Positions 35,795-46,909 of a DNA stretch of 64,000 nt are shown in pieces. Numbering within the stretch: position 1 is the first letter of the stretch; each line of letters opens with the position of its first letter. Below the pieces are notes generated by a model. The model had not been told where the DNA came from, made no database searches, and saw only the letters and a list, made by a program, of their open reading frames with translations. This stretch comes from Rhytidiadelphus loreus (lineage: Eukaryota > Streptophyta > Bryopsida > Hypnales > Hylocomiaceae). The stretch is from assembly GCA_947034895.1 (NCBI GenBank), contig OX344764.1:60617348-60681347 (forward strand), written 5' to 3'. The translations under genes were made by a program, and so were the position numbers.

Positions 35795-36862
35795 GTAGCT
35801 CTTACGATTTTTCTTGGGGGAGAAATTCCTCGATTGCGTCATAACAAATTTCTTCATATTATTTATCACACTACTCATACTAGAATAAATAAAAGCTTCC
35901 TTCTAAGTATGGGTTTGTTCTACAAGTTAGAGTGCTTGTTCTTTTGATTTAAAAAACAGACTTATTTTAAGGTAGTATGTTGTTAAATGGCACTTGACCT
36001 TAAAGCGCCATCTAGAAGGTTTGTACATTTCGAATTTCAGTTATGTACCTATTTGGATGGAGCACTTTCATAAACGAACTTTGACCTTTAATAACTTTTG
36101 CATACAATATCCAAATGTGGCGTTCTTTGGTGCATTGGAACCTCCTTTCACTTGCCAACATAAATATGTAAAAATTTGACCAATTTCATAATAGCAACTA
36201 GGCTCAGTAGTAAAAAGTTACGGTTTTGGGTGTACCCACCTTAACTACCCCAAAAGTTTGAAACTGAAACTGAAACTGAAAAAACCCACAAACTTGCAAA
36301 AGGGATCCCATTGAAAGCTAGAAACACGGCACTACCCAAATGAACCCAAATGAACCCAATGAGAATCATGTCAAAAGAAAAATTCAAAAAATTCACTCAT
36401 TTCCGGTTTTTCTTTTCTTTTCTTTTTTCTTTTCCTTCCCTCCCCGCCAGGCCACTTGTGGCTGGCTCTCTTCTTTGCAATGAAATTCTGTTTCATTTGT
36501 TTAAAATAAAAAAATAAAAAAATCCACTCATAAGCCCGCCCTTGACTGCAAATTCAAAAAATCCGAAAGCCCTGGAATGATCCGTAGCCTTTGGTTGTGC
36601 GAGATTTGAATTCTCTGATCCCGCTTTCAAGTCCTGTGTACGGTACACCCCTGCCTGCAGCATCACCCCATCCAAACCCTCTGGGGTCAAGCACTTGGAG
36701 ACAGACAGGGTTTTAATGCAAGCTTATTGTCCGTAACCTCTTCCCATTGTCTTCACCCCAACAGCAAAAAGCAATGATCAATAAGAGTCAGATGCAAAAT
36801 TATAACTTAAGTCATTTTTCTTTTTCTTTTTTGAAACAAATGAAATTATCCTAACTTACAAC
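35795..36862. other. Intergenic DNA with simple repeats
   Basis: Short tandem motifs include AAACTG (about 36268) and CCAAATGAA (about 36340). A motif TTTGCAATGAAATTCTGTTTC-like at about 36475 recurs inverted near 37490. A 61-codon frame at 35994-36179 has no recognisable motif. Confidence 0.4.
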
Positions 36863-37193
36863 TCAAGTTCATATAAGGTAGGTGGCTCTAAAACAGACCC
36901 GTCTCTAAAAGCGATCTGGCTGCAGAGGTACATTCTGCTTTCTTCGATGTACCAAAGACGTACATTTCACAAGGGGGTCGCTTTTAGAACCACTGCATTT
37001 CAAACTTCAAAAATTCATAACTAATTCCACAGAGATCCAAAAAATATGAAACGACTTGGGTTGGATGCCAATTCCATTTTTCTTCTTATGAAAATTTACT
37101 GAAATTTGTTTCATGAATGTTAGCATCCTCCAAAATGCAATCAGCTCTTAAAGGGTCGCTTTTAGAGCATCCTACCTTATATGAACTTGTCAT
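36863..37193. mobile_element. Inverted-repeat element (MITE-like), about 330 bp
   Basis: The left end reads AAGTTCATATAAGGTAGG and then GGCTCTAAAA. The right end, reverse-complemented, reads AAGTTCATATAAGGTAGG and then ATGCTCTAAAA. Near-perfect arms are about 30 bp. The interior repeats a (G)GTCGCTTTTAGA motif near each end. It has no coding capacity, and I could not assign a target duplication. Confidence 0.7.
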
Positions 37194-37796
37194 CCCCACT
37201 TGGACTGTATCATCCAACCCACTTGGACTGTATCAGGAACTGCTATTAATTAAGCTTAAATCAATACTACCATGCCATTCAATTGGTAAATGGTAATTGG
37301 ATTCAGTAATTGGCTCCTAACTGAAGTAGAAAAGTCCACTGCTGGTTTCGAGTAATTGACTGCTGAAAGTAGTGAAGTCTATCTTTGAATTTACGCAAAA
37401 TTCACTGCTTGTACTGTAATTAAGTTACATGGGGTAAGGAGACCCACCAACCTGATGGGATTTTATTTTTCTTAAGTTTTTTTGAAAAAGGAAACAGAAT
37501 TTCATTGCAAAGGGTGACCTGATGGGATTTGAATTATAGGGATATAGAGAGAGAGACATTTTACTTGTAGTATAACTCAAATTCACTCCAAACATGTTTG
37601 CTCTTTTGCCTCAAAGTTTTCTAAAATTGTGCAAGGTCTAATATTTTTGGATGTTTACGTTTGTATATTTTTGCTTACTCAAGGTCAGGTTTTGTGAATG
37701 AAAATGTAAAAACAAAGTAAATTCAATTTTAATTATTAGTGTATGTATATGAGGCTCTACGCCTCAACCATCCAATCTGAAGGTTATTGTCATTAG
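37194..37796. other. Intergenic DNA
   Basis: A short direct repeat 'cacttggactgtatca' occurs twice near 37198-37233. No gene is supported. Confidence 0.4.
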
Positions 37797-38133
37797 GGGT
37801 TGTCACACCTTCTCAGAGAATAAAACTTCTATGAGGAATAATGAGAAGGTGTAGAGTGAAAAAGGAGCCAATAAGAACCCTTCTCCATGAAGAAGGCGTG
37901 ACTCTCCTTTTAAGTGTGTGAAGAATGAGAATAGACACGGCTTGTTAATTTTCCCCATGGCTTTTCAACCTTCACAAATTCTCAATCTTCAAGCTCATTC
38001 TTCAGCTCTAGAAGAGACAAAAAAACCCTTCTCAATCTTCAATTAATGGGCCCTCTACAATCCAAGGAGAGAGTGCCATGTCTTCATTCTTTGAAGATTG
38101 AGAATGGGGAGAAGAAGGTGTGACCACCCTATG
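37797..38133. mobile_element. Inverted-repeat element (MITE-like), about 335 bp
   Basis: The left end contains GGTTGTCACACCTTCTC. The right end, reverse-complemented, contains GGTGGTCACACCTTCTTCTC. The interior holds further 'gagaatgagaag'-type inverted motifs (GAACCCTTCTCCATGAAGAA and CTTCAATTAATGGGCCC nearby). It is non-coding. Confidence 0.6.
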
Positions 38134-39000
38134 TCACTATGAAGTAAAGAATCAATCCCTCGTTTGCCCTCCTCAAAAAAATAAAAACCCCGTTCAATTC
38201 ATCTAATTCTTATACAAGCTATTTAAGTTCAAGAATATAATAGTTGATCCCTATTGCAGAATTGATACGGCGTTGAATTTGAAATAGGACTTGAAATTTA
38301 ATTCTTTGTTTTATTTTGAAATGTCAGTATTGTAGTTGGTTTTAGTTCAAGTGCTATGTAGAAAAAGCAATACCATTAATTACTTATGATACACTTTGAC
38401 TAGGAGTGTATAGAATAATTGAAAAACTATGTCAATAATATTTGAAAATTCATAACTAATTCTTTGGCTCCAAATTTTATAAGTCAAAGTATTGAAATTC
38501 TGATTGAATTTGAAAGAGAAAATAATTTTAAAATAGTAATTTTTTGGCAAATATTCTAAAGTTCAAAGAATACAAGTACTTAACATTTTTGAAAAAGAGG
38601 AGCTACGTACCCTTTCTACAATACTCTATTGTAGCACTTTGACACAAATATATTCATACTACAAAATAGACCATCCTTGATATGTAGAAATTTCTTCATT
38701 CAAGACTATCAAGGGAGGGAGAAGTGCAAAAAGGAAAAAGGTGTTACAACCAACAACAATTCAAGAGGGTTTGTGGAACACTTTTGGCATGGCTATGGCC
38801 ACACACGTTTTGAGGTGTAGAAAAATGCGATTTTGAGGTCGTGGATTTTGAATTTCATGCTTGTAAGGCTCAAATTTGCTGGTTGTTGTTTTCCATGGGC
38901 AGAGCACACATTTGCATGCCCATTTTATATACTCAGACCTCATCAAAGTTCCAAGTTTAGTGTGTTTTCCATTGTTGGGTGAAAACATGCTATTCTGAAC
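38134..39000. other. Intergenic DNA
   Basis: The 95-codon minus-strand frame at 38761-39048 runs into the hairpin at 39001 and is not supported as a gene. Nothing else was recognised. Confidence 0.35.
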
Positions 39001-39147
39001 ACAAGAAGAACAGCGGGGCGCCACCCCGAGGGTATTATAGTTCAACATGAATCTTTACTCCCCAAACTTTCTGTTTTAAGAAAATTTTGGGGGTAAAGAT
39101 TCATGTTGAACTACAATACCCCCGGGGTGATGCCCTGCTGTTCTTCA
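39001..39147. repeat. Long near-perfect hairpin, about 65-bp arms
   Basis: The left arm (39003-39067) and right arm (about 39083-39147) are inverted copies with roughly six to eight mismatches. The perfect core contains TAGTTCAACATGAATCTTTA. The loop is about 15-20 bases. Such a foldback could be a MITE-like relic or the kind of locus from which young plant microRNA genes arise. No function can be shown. Confidence 0.8.
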
Positions 39148-39658
39148 TGTGGAAGAAGTGTACTTATCAGCTGTTGCTATGGAGCTCTCGATCCAGAGTC
39201 ATTGATGAGAGCCTTTGCGGTCCTTGAATGTGTATGTGTCCGCATATTGTGACTCTCAATAGGGCCACAGCTTCCATGGACATGTCTGCAATGTCAATCC
39301 CATCACAAGGTCTTTAGTACCTCTTGTTAATCATTCACCACTTACACAGCCTTTAGTTTCAAAATTGAATCATAGTCCGTTTCATTTGTTTCGAAATAGA
39401 ATAAAATTTGAACCTCTCTCTCTATATAAAAGAAGTCACATGATTGAGTGTCCAGGGTGACCACGGTGGTGTATCTTTGTCTGATGGTCCCTGCCACCTC
39501 CCCTAGCTACCCTTACCTCACCTCTCAGGCCAGCCCTCGGGTGTGTACCTGCCTTGGGGTGTTTTATTTGCAGTAAAGCATCACCCTGTCAGGTTTTCAA
39601 AAAAACCTTACCTCTCAGGTACTTGCTATGCCTGTGACTCCCTTTACGAAAACAGAAA
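39148..39658. other. Intergenic DNA, moderately GC-rich
   Basis: A stretch at 39440-39610 is GC-richer and ends in 'ggtgttttatttgcagtaaagcatcaccctgtcagg', partly similar (inverted) to 'ctttactgcaataaa' near 3140. It may be a short interspersed element, but I could not define its ends. Confidence 0.3.
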
Positions 39659-40238
39659 TTAACCCTGGAGTGCTTTGACATCCAATTTCTGGATGATGTA
39701 CAGATTCGAAATTAGACTTCTTTCTCGTTACAGCTTGGATGAAAGTCATCCTAATGTTTAGAGATACTTTATGAAGTTGTGGTCCTATTCAAGGGTTGGA
39801 TTTGGTATTATTAGAGCACATATTTTTTCTAAAATTACAAATGTGGAAATATGTGAAGTGGTTGACTTGCGTTGACTCTAGTTAAAATTTGGAATTGCAA
39901 AAATGAGGTCATAGACTCAAAGAACAAAAAAAAAATCTAAAAAAAATCCTTGTCAAGAGAACCTCATTTCAAATACTTTCCAACAAAATTTACCTCAAAA
40001 ATGATAATATTTTGATTGTAATTGAATTTAGAAGGAATTTGGAAATTTTCCTTTCAAAATTTATAAAAAAATATTGGTGATAACATTGGTGAATCTAATC
40101 GTATGGATAGAATCTAAAACTAAAATTCCACAACTTTTGTTTGCATCTCAATTCCAAAATATTCTTCCAAATAGTACTTTATGATGATTTTCCTGAAATT
40201 GTCAATTTTGGAGATGAGTCTTGACGCTTAGGGGTTAA
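39659..40238. repeat. TTAA-flanked element, 572-bp class
   Basis: TTAA lies at 39659-39662 (followed by CCCTGGAGTGCTTTGAC) and at 40235-40238 (preceded by TTGACGCTTAGGGG). The core is about 572 bp, the same as the element at 54139. It is non-coding. Confidence 0.6.
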
Positions 40239-42424
40239 AACAAGAAAAAACAAGAAAAATCACACACTACGTGATAGTCCTTGTGGATTGACTTGCTGTC
40301 TCTGTAAACGTAAAATGCAGTGTTGGCACAAGCAAGCTCAAAATCCTCCGTTTAAATCCTACCGCGTTTTCCATGGTCTTCCCTTGTGTTCATTAATTTA
40401 CATGAATGCAAATGAAGAATAATTTTTCTATTTATTTTATGCAAAAACTCCATTAGTACTTCATCTGACCCCATCCATAAGAAATTAATATTCAGTTGTT
40501 GTGGATTCAGTCTACAAAGAACTGAAGGGTATTATTAAAAAGGAGCCAGGCCTGCTACTCAGGCAACAGAATTCTGTGCCTGGATGCTTCAAATTAGTTG
40601 ATTGGCCTTGGGAATTGTCAGCCCGATCAGAAAGTTAATTGGACCCTTATTGGACTGCATTTTTCTTTTCTTTCCTTTTCTTATACATGGGTAGTTGACT
40701 GAGTTACATAATGAGTTGTAACATAATATAAAGACGTAAAAAATATGATACTTTTTCTTCAACTTCCTATCTATTTCCTGTAGCTAGGCCAATTGTTGTA
40801 GCGTAAAATAACAAAGGCAGAGTTCCCCAAATATTAACTTACTTTAGAGAGGTTCTGCTGTATACATACAGTTCTCAACAGACCTTTAAAGGTTAGAATA
40901 TAATGAAGCTGAGCTAGGTCAGGTCTGTCTGTCTGTGTGTCTGGTAGACATACGAGTCCAAGAGTCCAAGTACACACACATGAAGGGCTCCTGAGGGTTA
41001 ATAAGAGAATAACTTACCTACGTGGGCATGACGCTTCCCTGGAAGAGGGGCAGAGTGGCATCATTAAGTACAGTGTGCCACCTTAACTCAAGTGCAAATT
41101 TGAAATACTGCAGGATTACAAATATATTTATATTTATTTATATTTTTTGTCTACAATAAAGGACACTGACTGACTTTTACATGGCTAGTGTAGATCTCCC
41201 TGTCAACTCAAGCTCATGACTCTGGCAGCAGCCTCCTTTGCAAGTTTTGAAATTTGAACAGACCTCATCACTCATCAGGCTCAGGTGCCTTGGCTGTAGG
41301 CAAGGCAAGGCAAGGCAAGGCAAGGAAATGCAAGACCCCTTGTGAAACGCCTGGCTTGCCTGCGCCATAGCTGTGAGCTTCTCCTCGTTCAATTTCGTAG
41401 TACTTCGCCACTTCTCTTTCAAATTAATGTTTTGGGTACCAGCACCTTCAGCTCGTTACCCCTGAAGCGGGAAAGTCGAAGTTCGTTCCAGTTGCTTGTC
41501 CGTGAGCTCATTGGGAATGAGGCTATGGCTTGTTTATGCGTAACGGTCACCACGTGAGCGCTCAGGTTTGTAATTGTCTCCAGATTGTAGTCTCTGTGGC
41601 TTGGGTTACGTGTAATGAAGGCAGAGCTCAAGTGAGACTTTGGAGTTTCAGTGCCGCTGTGGTCAGTGTCTTACCCCTGCTCTTCTTGCTGTCAAGTTTG
41701 TTTTTTATGCGCTCAATTGAAATTGCGAGCAGAGTTAGCTAGTTTTGGGGTTGCACAGCTTGTATGTGAGTGCTCGGAAATGGCGATGGACTCCTGGCCG
41801 AGCATGTGTTAAGTCTTGACGTCCTTAAAGAGTTTTACTTCCAAAATAGTGCTCATTCTTGTGTTGTGATTTTCCCGCTCTTTTGTTCGTCCTTCTGATC
41901 TTGGTGGCTCTCTAATTGCTTTCGTGTGATCGATGTAGCAAGATAATATATATTCTCCGCAAGTTAAGAAAACGACGTCACTCTCTATTGAAAGAATTAG
42001 GGTGCCATGCTTTTGCAGGCCAAGGATGGGTTAGTCTAGCTTCAACGTGAGCTCGAGATTCCTTGGTGTAATTTGAGGAGTCTTTGACAGCCTAAAAGTT
42101 TCTTTTTAAATTGATATTGTTTCTCTGATTTCAATGGTAGCGAATATTCAATTGTACATATTACAGCATGCGCCTGGTGCTGATGTTGCTTCTGTTGTAT
42201 TGCTGTGTATTATATTCAGTACCTGCTGAGTTATGCGAAGAGAGCTTCGTCCAGGTCAATGCCGGACTCTGTATTCATAGGTCAGAGGCTATGAAATTAC
42301 CAAATGGAGCAAAATCATGTGGTTTGTGACCATGAGGCTGGCACTGTGACTAATGGTGCCGCGGCTCTTTTCTGAGTGATGTTGTAATTTGAAGGGGAAT
42401 CTGTTTAGCTGAAAGCCTGAAACC
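40239..42424 (+). promoter_or_regulatory. Upstream region and probable promoter/leader of the 42.4-46.9 kb gene
   Basis: From about 41170 GC content climbs to the level of the gene exons. This region probably holds the promoter and an untranslated leader, perhaps with a leader intron. A four-copy AGGCA-type tract lies near 41297-41325. Short mirrored frames at 41177-41742 lack motifs. The transcription start cannot be placed; an in-frame TGA at 42410-42412 separates this region from the start codon. Confidence 0.4.
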
Positions 42425-45400
42425 ATGGGGAACCCATCCTCTGGTTGTACCACTGTTCAAGTGCCCATGTCCCTGTCTAAGAGAAGGCATAGACAGTCTC
42501 TGTCACTTCAGCTTGAACAGCTTGGGCAGCTGGGCAGCATCAATTCAAGTGAGAAGAAGAAATCGGCAAGTGCACTCAGCAGCCCGAAGGTGAAGGAGGA
42601 GAAGTCTGCTTCATCGTTTCTTGGCAGTAAGCCAGTTGCAAGAAGAAAACAATCGTCGCTCTGTGGGACTGAGGAGTACTTGAAAGGAATTGAACTACAT
42701 GGAGGGGCGTCGTCTGACAGGAAACCCACAAGCTTCAATCCCTTCCGAGGTTGTTATTCTCTCACCGATTTGGAATTTTGATTTAGGCAAATGTTAGCAA
42801 CTTTGGGGGGTATGAAAAGGAGGATATAGTCAATTTCTCTGGCATTTATTCTTGAAAATGTTACTGTCGTACCTTGCCTGAAGTATGTTAAAGTTGGTGC
42901 CTAAACCTTGCAGGACACAGGAGGATCGGTTCCGGAAGCACTGTCGCGCCTTGCAAATCGCTGGAGTCATCGTTCAGGAAGGAGAAAACATTGGAGTCAC
43001 CTAGAGAGAAAGGAGGAAGCCTATCATTCAGGAAGGAGAAAACTACTGACTCACCAAGAGAGAAAGGAGGAAGCTTATCATTCAGGAAAGAGAAAACTAC
43101 GGACTCACCAAGAGAGAAAGGAGGAAGCTTATCATTCAGGAAAGACAGGTTTGCAGTTGCAAAGATTGCCGCTTCACTTTTTCACTCTCCCACAAAGGTT
43201 GAGCGCACCATGTCCATGTCAAGGGTGACGCAGAAAGCCATTCAAGCAGAAGAAGTGGTCTCTTTGAGACAACAATTTCAAATGTCGTCGGATGATGGAC
43301 CTCAAATGGCACCTCTGAGTGGAGGCAAGGGGAGCGGGCTTCATTCTTTGACTCAAGACGTCGAAGGTATATGGATGCTACTTCCTCTATTTACTCTGTT
43401 ACAAGTCAACGAGGACTTTTGTAGGTTGCTTTGACTTATCAGTTTTAGTGAAGAATTTTGATGCAGGAATAAGAATGACAACACATCATAAAGAGTAATA
43501 GGGTAATTACGAGCTGACGAAGTGTACAAAAGATTAATTATACGTTGTACACGGCGTCCACAAGACAATGTCAAGAAGTCGCCACATCTACCTTACCCCA
43601 ATTGTCCTAATACATTCCTTTTGCTGTGTGATCTCAGGGTCAGCTCAGCCGCTGATCTCCAGCTCGTCAGCAGTGCAGAATGAGTGTGTCATTGACTCAT
43701 CAATATTGTTGGACGATGATCATAAGGAAGATGAAGAAGACCGATTGCCATCCCCTGCAATTGTCGATTCTCCGACGTTCACAAGAGATTTTTCCGAACT
43801 GCTCTGTGACCATGATTCTCAAGTATTCTTGAATGCATCTGAGAGTGAACTGGGTAACTTGAATTTGGTATCACTGAGCGGTGCTTCAAATAATGATCTG
43901 CAGTTAGGTAAGCTCAGTCCTTACCCTTGGACCATAAAAACTGATGTGACAACACAGTCGACTCTTCTATTCTCAAGTGAGAAATTGTTGTGCTCTTCAC
44001 TCGAAAGTAACTCCAAATCTTGTGCAGATGTAACTCCTGAAGATATATTGTCGTCGGCTACTGGACCATCATCAATACGCTCACAGAGCTCACGTATGGA
44101 AACCGACTCTTCGGAAGAAATTGGGGTGGAGAAAGTTTATGCAGTCGACGACATCCCGTCCCTTCTCTTTGTCACCGAGAAAGTCACCGAGGAAGAACTC
44201 ACAGAGGCTGCCGTTCGGTCAAGCCTTATGAGTGAGGAATATCTCACTGGCCCTCTCTTTTTCCCTTCAGAAGACTCTCAAAAGAATTTACTGAAGACAG
44301 ACTGGCGCACTCACGAAGCATCACTAGACGCTCGGAATGAAACTGGTCTAAGAGCTTCCTGTGACTCCGATGCTTGTCTAAAGAAATGCATGAGTTTCGA
44401 GCCTGTAGCACGAGGAACATCTGAAGCCGAACCTGACCGGAAGACAAAGGCTCGTAAGAGACGACGAAGTGTGTCAGCGTCTGGGATTGGAGCCATGTTG
44501 CTCAAAGTTGTAAGGGTGTCAGATTCGGGACCCATGCTGACGAGAAGACTGCCGAAAGTTGGACCTGAAGTGATTTCTGGGGTGGATGCAGTACGAGCTA
44601 GAGAGTATGTGCTTCAGAAAACAGCACAAATTTCTATGGGGCGAACTCTAGAGTCCTCCTCGCCAGTTTCTGCTTCTGCTGCCTGTCAGTGTGAATCTAA
44701 TGAAGTGGTACGAGTCATTTTTCTCTTTTTGATGTCAACAAATTTCATGCATATGTCGACTCCAATTCGTGTGTTGCTTTCTACGGTTTTCTCGTGATTG
44801 CGTTTGATATCTCTCGTTCTCTAGGTATAATCGACGAGCCTTTATTTACACAAGATTGAAAACTGAGAAATTTTGAATGTTTCCCTGTGCATATTATTTT
44901 TCTTTTGGTGATCGATTAGGCAAAGTCAACATCCTTCAAGTCTGAGCTTGACTCTAAAGGCGATGGTGTTGAGGTTGAGAAACATCCCAAGGATGATCTG
45001 GAAGGTGTTGATGGCACAGGTGGGTTTATTTCATCATATCCAAGTTGCTAAACTGAGTGCAAATATGTAAATGGCGAAGGGGGCTTTCCTGGGCTCATGA
45101 GATTACCGTTACTCTTTTTGAAAGGAGGTGGTGTCGGTAGTCGTTCTCTGAAAGTCCAAGAGTCTGACCATTTTATAATTCAGTTGAAACAGGGGAAAAT
45201 CTTGAGAGCTGCAAGTCGTTTCGAACCGTAGCATTATATTTTTTGGACATAGCAAGGAAGTTGTGTGTGCCATATCAGCTTCTGACGTGCTTGGCCTTTG
45301 TCATCGTGGTCTTTCAGGCTGTAGAGTAGATTCTACATTTGACTCTCGGCAACTAAATCAACAGACTACATCGGAGATGGTTCCACGGCATCCTCCCATC

Positions 45401-46909
45401 CCGGAAAACACAAACTCTGGAAATGTTTTTTCACATGAGGAGATGACCCCTACTTTGGTAGAGGTCGAGAGCTGTTTCCACGAAAGAGTAGCGCGGGTGA
45501 ACTCTAATTTGCAACGAACTACACCGGATGGAAAATCTGAATGCCAAGCCAAGCCAATTGTTGTGAATGGAAGTGCGAACGCATCAGCAGGAGAAAATGC
45601 TGATGAAAGACGTGGTGGAAAAGCAAGGAAAAAGTCGAGTAGCCGGGGAATGAATTCCTACGACTCAGACTCTCTGACAGGTGATTGATCCCTGTCCACA
45701 AGACGTTCCTTGTTGTAATTTGATAATATTCCTCAATGTCAGAAAGTACACTTAAATATTAATCTTCTTAAACATTAAGGTGGAGAATCCTATTTGCGTT
45801 ACTTTAAGCATGTAGGAGTACGGTCTTTGGGAGTTCTATAGTGCTCTGGAGAGATATTTGGGAACAAGAGCCAAATCTTTTGGAGATCTTCTGTTGGAGA
45901 TCTTATGCACTTTCAAATTGGTAGGTTTTAGACCACAATAATTGACCGTAGACTACTCACTCCATTTCCATTCAAAGAACCGTGGCAATCAACATTTAGT
46001 CAAGTCATGCTTACTCCACTTGAATTGAAGGCCAACCAATTGTATGCTGTTGTTGGTAACGGTGGTCATTGTAGGAGATACATGGGATCAGGTAAACTGA
46101 CGAACTTCTATGGTAGTCCTTGCCCAGAGCTTGGATATATCCAAGCCAGGGTCAGGATGAGGATGTTGAGCTGAATGCATTTTTTGTTTTTGTTTTTGCG
46201 TGCAGAGGGTCCCAAAACAGCACGTTCCAACAGTACTCTTGGGCGAAACGCGATCAAACAAGCTTCTCTTTCCACACTGGACGCAAATGTGGCAATTACT
46301 CGAGAAAGGTCACGAAGTTTCAAATCGAGGCTGCAAGCCCCTTCTGGCATTTCCTCTGTCGATGTATTTCACCTGGCCCCTTCTTCAATCTCGATTCTGG
46401 CCAACCCCTCGTTCTCCAGCTCCCACCAAGACAGGCTATGGGAAGAGCAAGCGGAAGCTTACTCCAGCGGAGGACGAGGCACTCCGGGTCGTGATGACGA
46501 AGCTGCCCCAGTGGCCAACGTCTTCCTTCAGTCCCCATCACCGGGAGTTGCCATCTCTTCGGACGACCATCAAGTCCCTTCGGCCTCAGCCTCCTTGAGA
46601 AGAGGCATAATCGACTCCAGTGTAGGAGCTGGCTGTGTCGACAAGGGACGGCACAAGCGGAAAGGCAGAAGGGGAAGACCTCACACACCGCTCAGGAGCT
46701 TGTTGGCGGATGATGCGCACAGCAAATGCTCACCGAGCTCGGCTTCAAGGCCATCACCAGAGGGAGGTCACTTCATTCATCAAATCATGTCTCGCATCAG
46801 GGGAACGCCCTCGTCCAAATCCTTCAGCCCAAAGAGCCCACACAACGTGTCCAAGAGAAGGAGTATTTGGAGCAGCTGCATCTGTTTCTCTATCAAATGT
46901 CAAGCTTGA
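42425..46909 (+). CDS. Six-exon gene for a 1004-aa serine-rich disordered protein of unknown function
   Basis: The exons are 42425-42749, 42914-43366, 43638-44707, 44920-45019, 45318-45680 and 46206-46909 (stop TGA). All five introns are GT-AG (164-525 bp) and the phases join without a break into 3015 nt. ATG 42425 follows an in-frame TGA four codons upstream. I do not recognise the family. The N terminus MGNPSSGC has Gly2 and Ser6, as in N-myristoylated proteins, with Cys8 as a possible palmitoylation site. Residues 132-185 are three 18-residue repeats (SPREKGGSLSFRK core). Acidic, serine-rich sequence fills roughly 261-500. Basic clusters KARKRRRS (530-537) and GRHKRKGRRGRP (918-929) could be nuclear signals or membrane-binding patches. 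No globular or transmembrane domain is evident. Intron 5 carries a dispersed repeat. The gene structure is well supported; function is unknown. Confidence 0.75.
42982..43143 (+). repeat. Coding 54-bp tandem repeat, three copies
   Basis: Units at 42982-43035, 43036-43089 and 43090-43143 encode EKT(L/T)(E/D)SPREKGGSLSFRK. The second and third differ at very few bases, so the expansion is recent. A partial unit (SFRK) precedes the array. The SPREK/SFRK pattern offers repeated basic, phosphorylatable sites. Confidence 0.9.
45778..46100. repeat. Dispersed repeat, copy 3, in intron 5 of the 1004-aa gene
   Basis: It begins AAGGTGGAGAATCCTATTTG and carries the same ordered blocks as 11138-11530 ('gaccgtagac', 'tttccattcaaag', 'acatttagtcaagtcatgctta', 'gtaggagatacatgggatcagg'). 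It lies wholly within an intron and in the gene's own orientation. Confidence 0.6.

Noticed and set aside
43568..43637. In-frame ATG at 43568 as start of a 409-codon single-exon gene
   Set aside because: A CTCAG acceptor at 43637 and perfect phase with the exon ending at 43366 show that this stretch is intron; the frame beyond 44707 is likewise intron.
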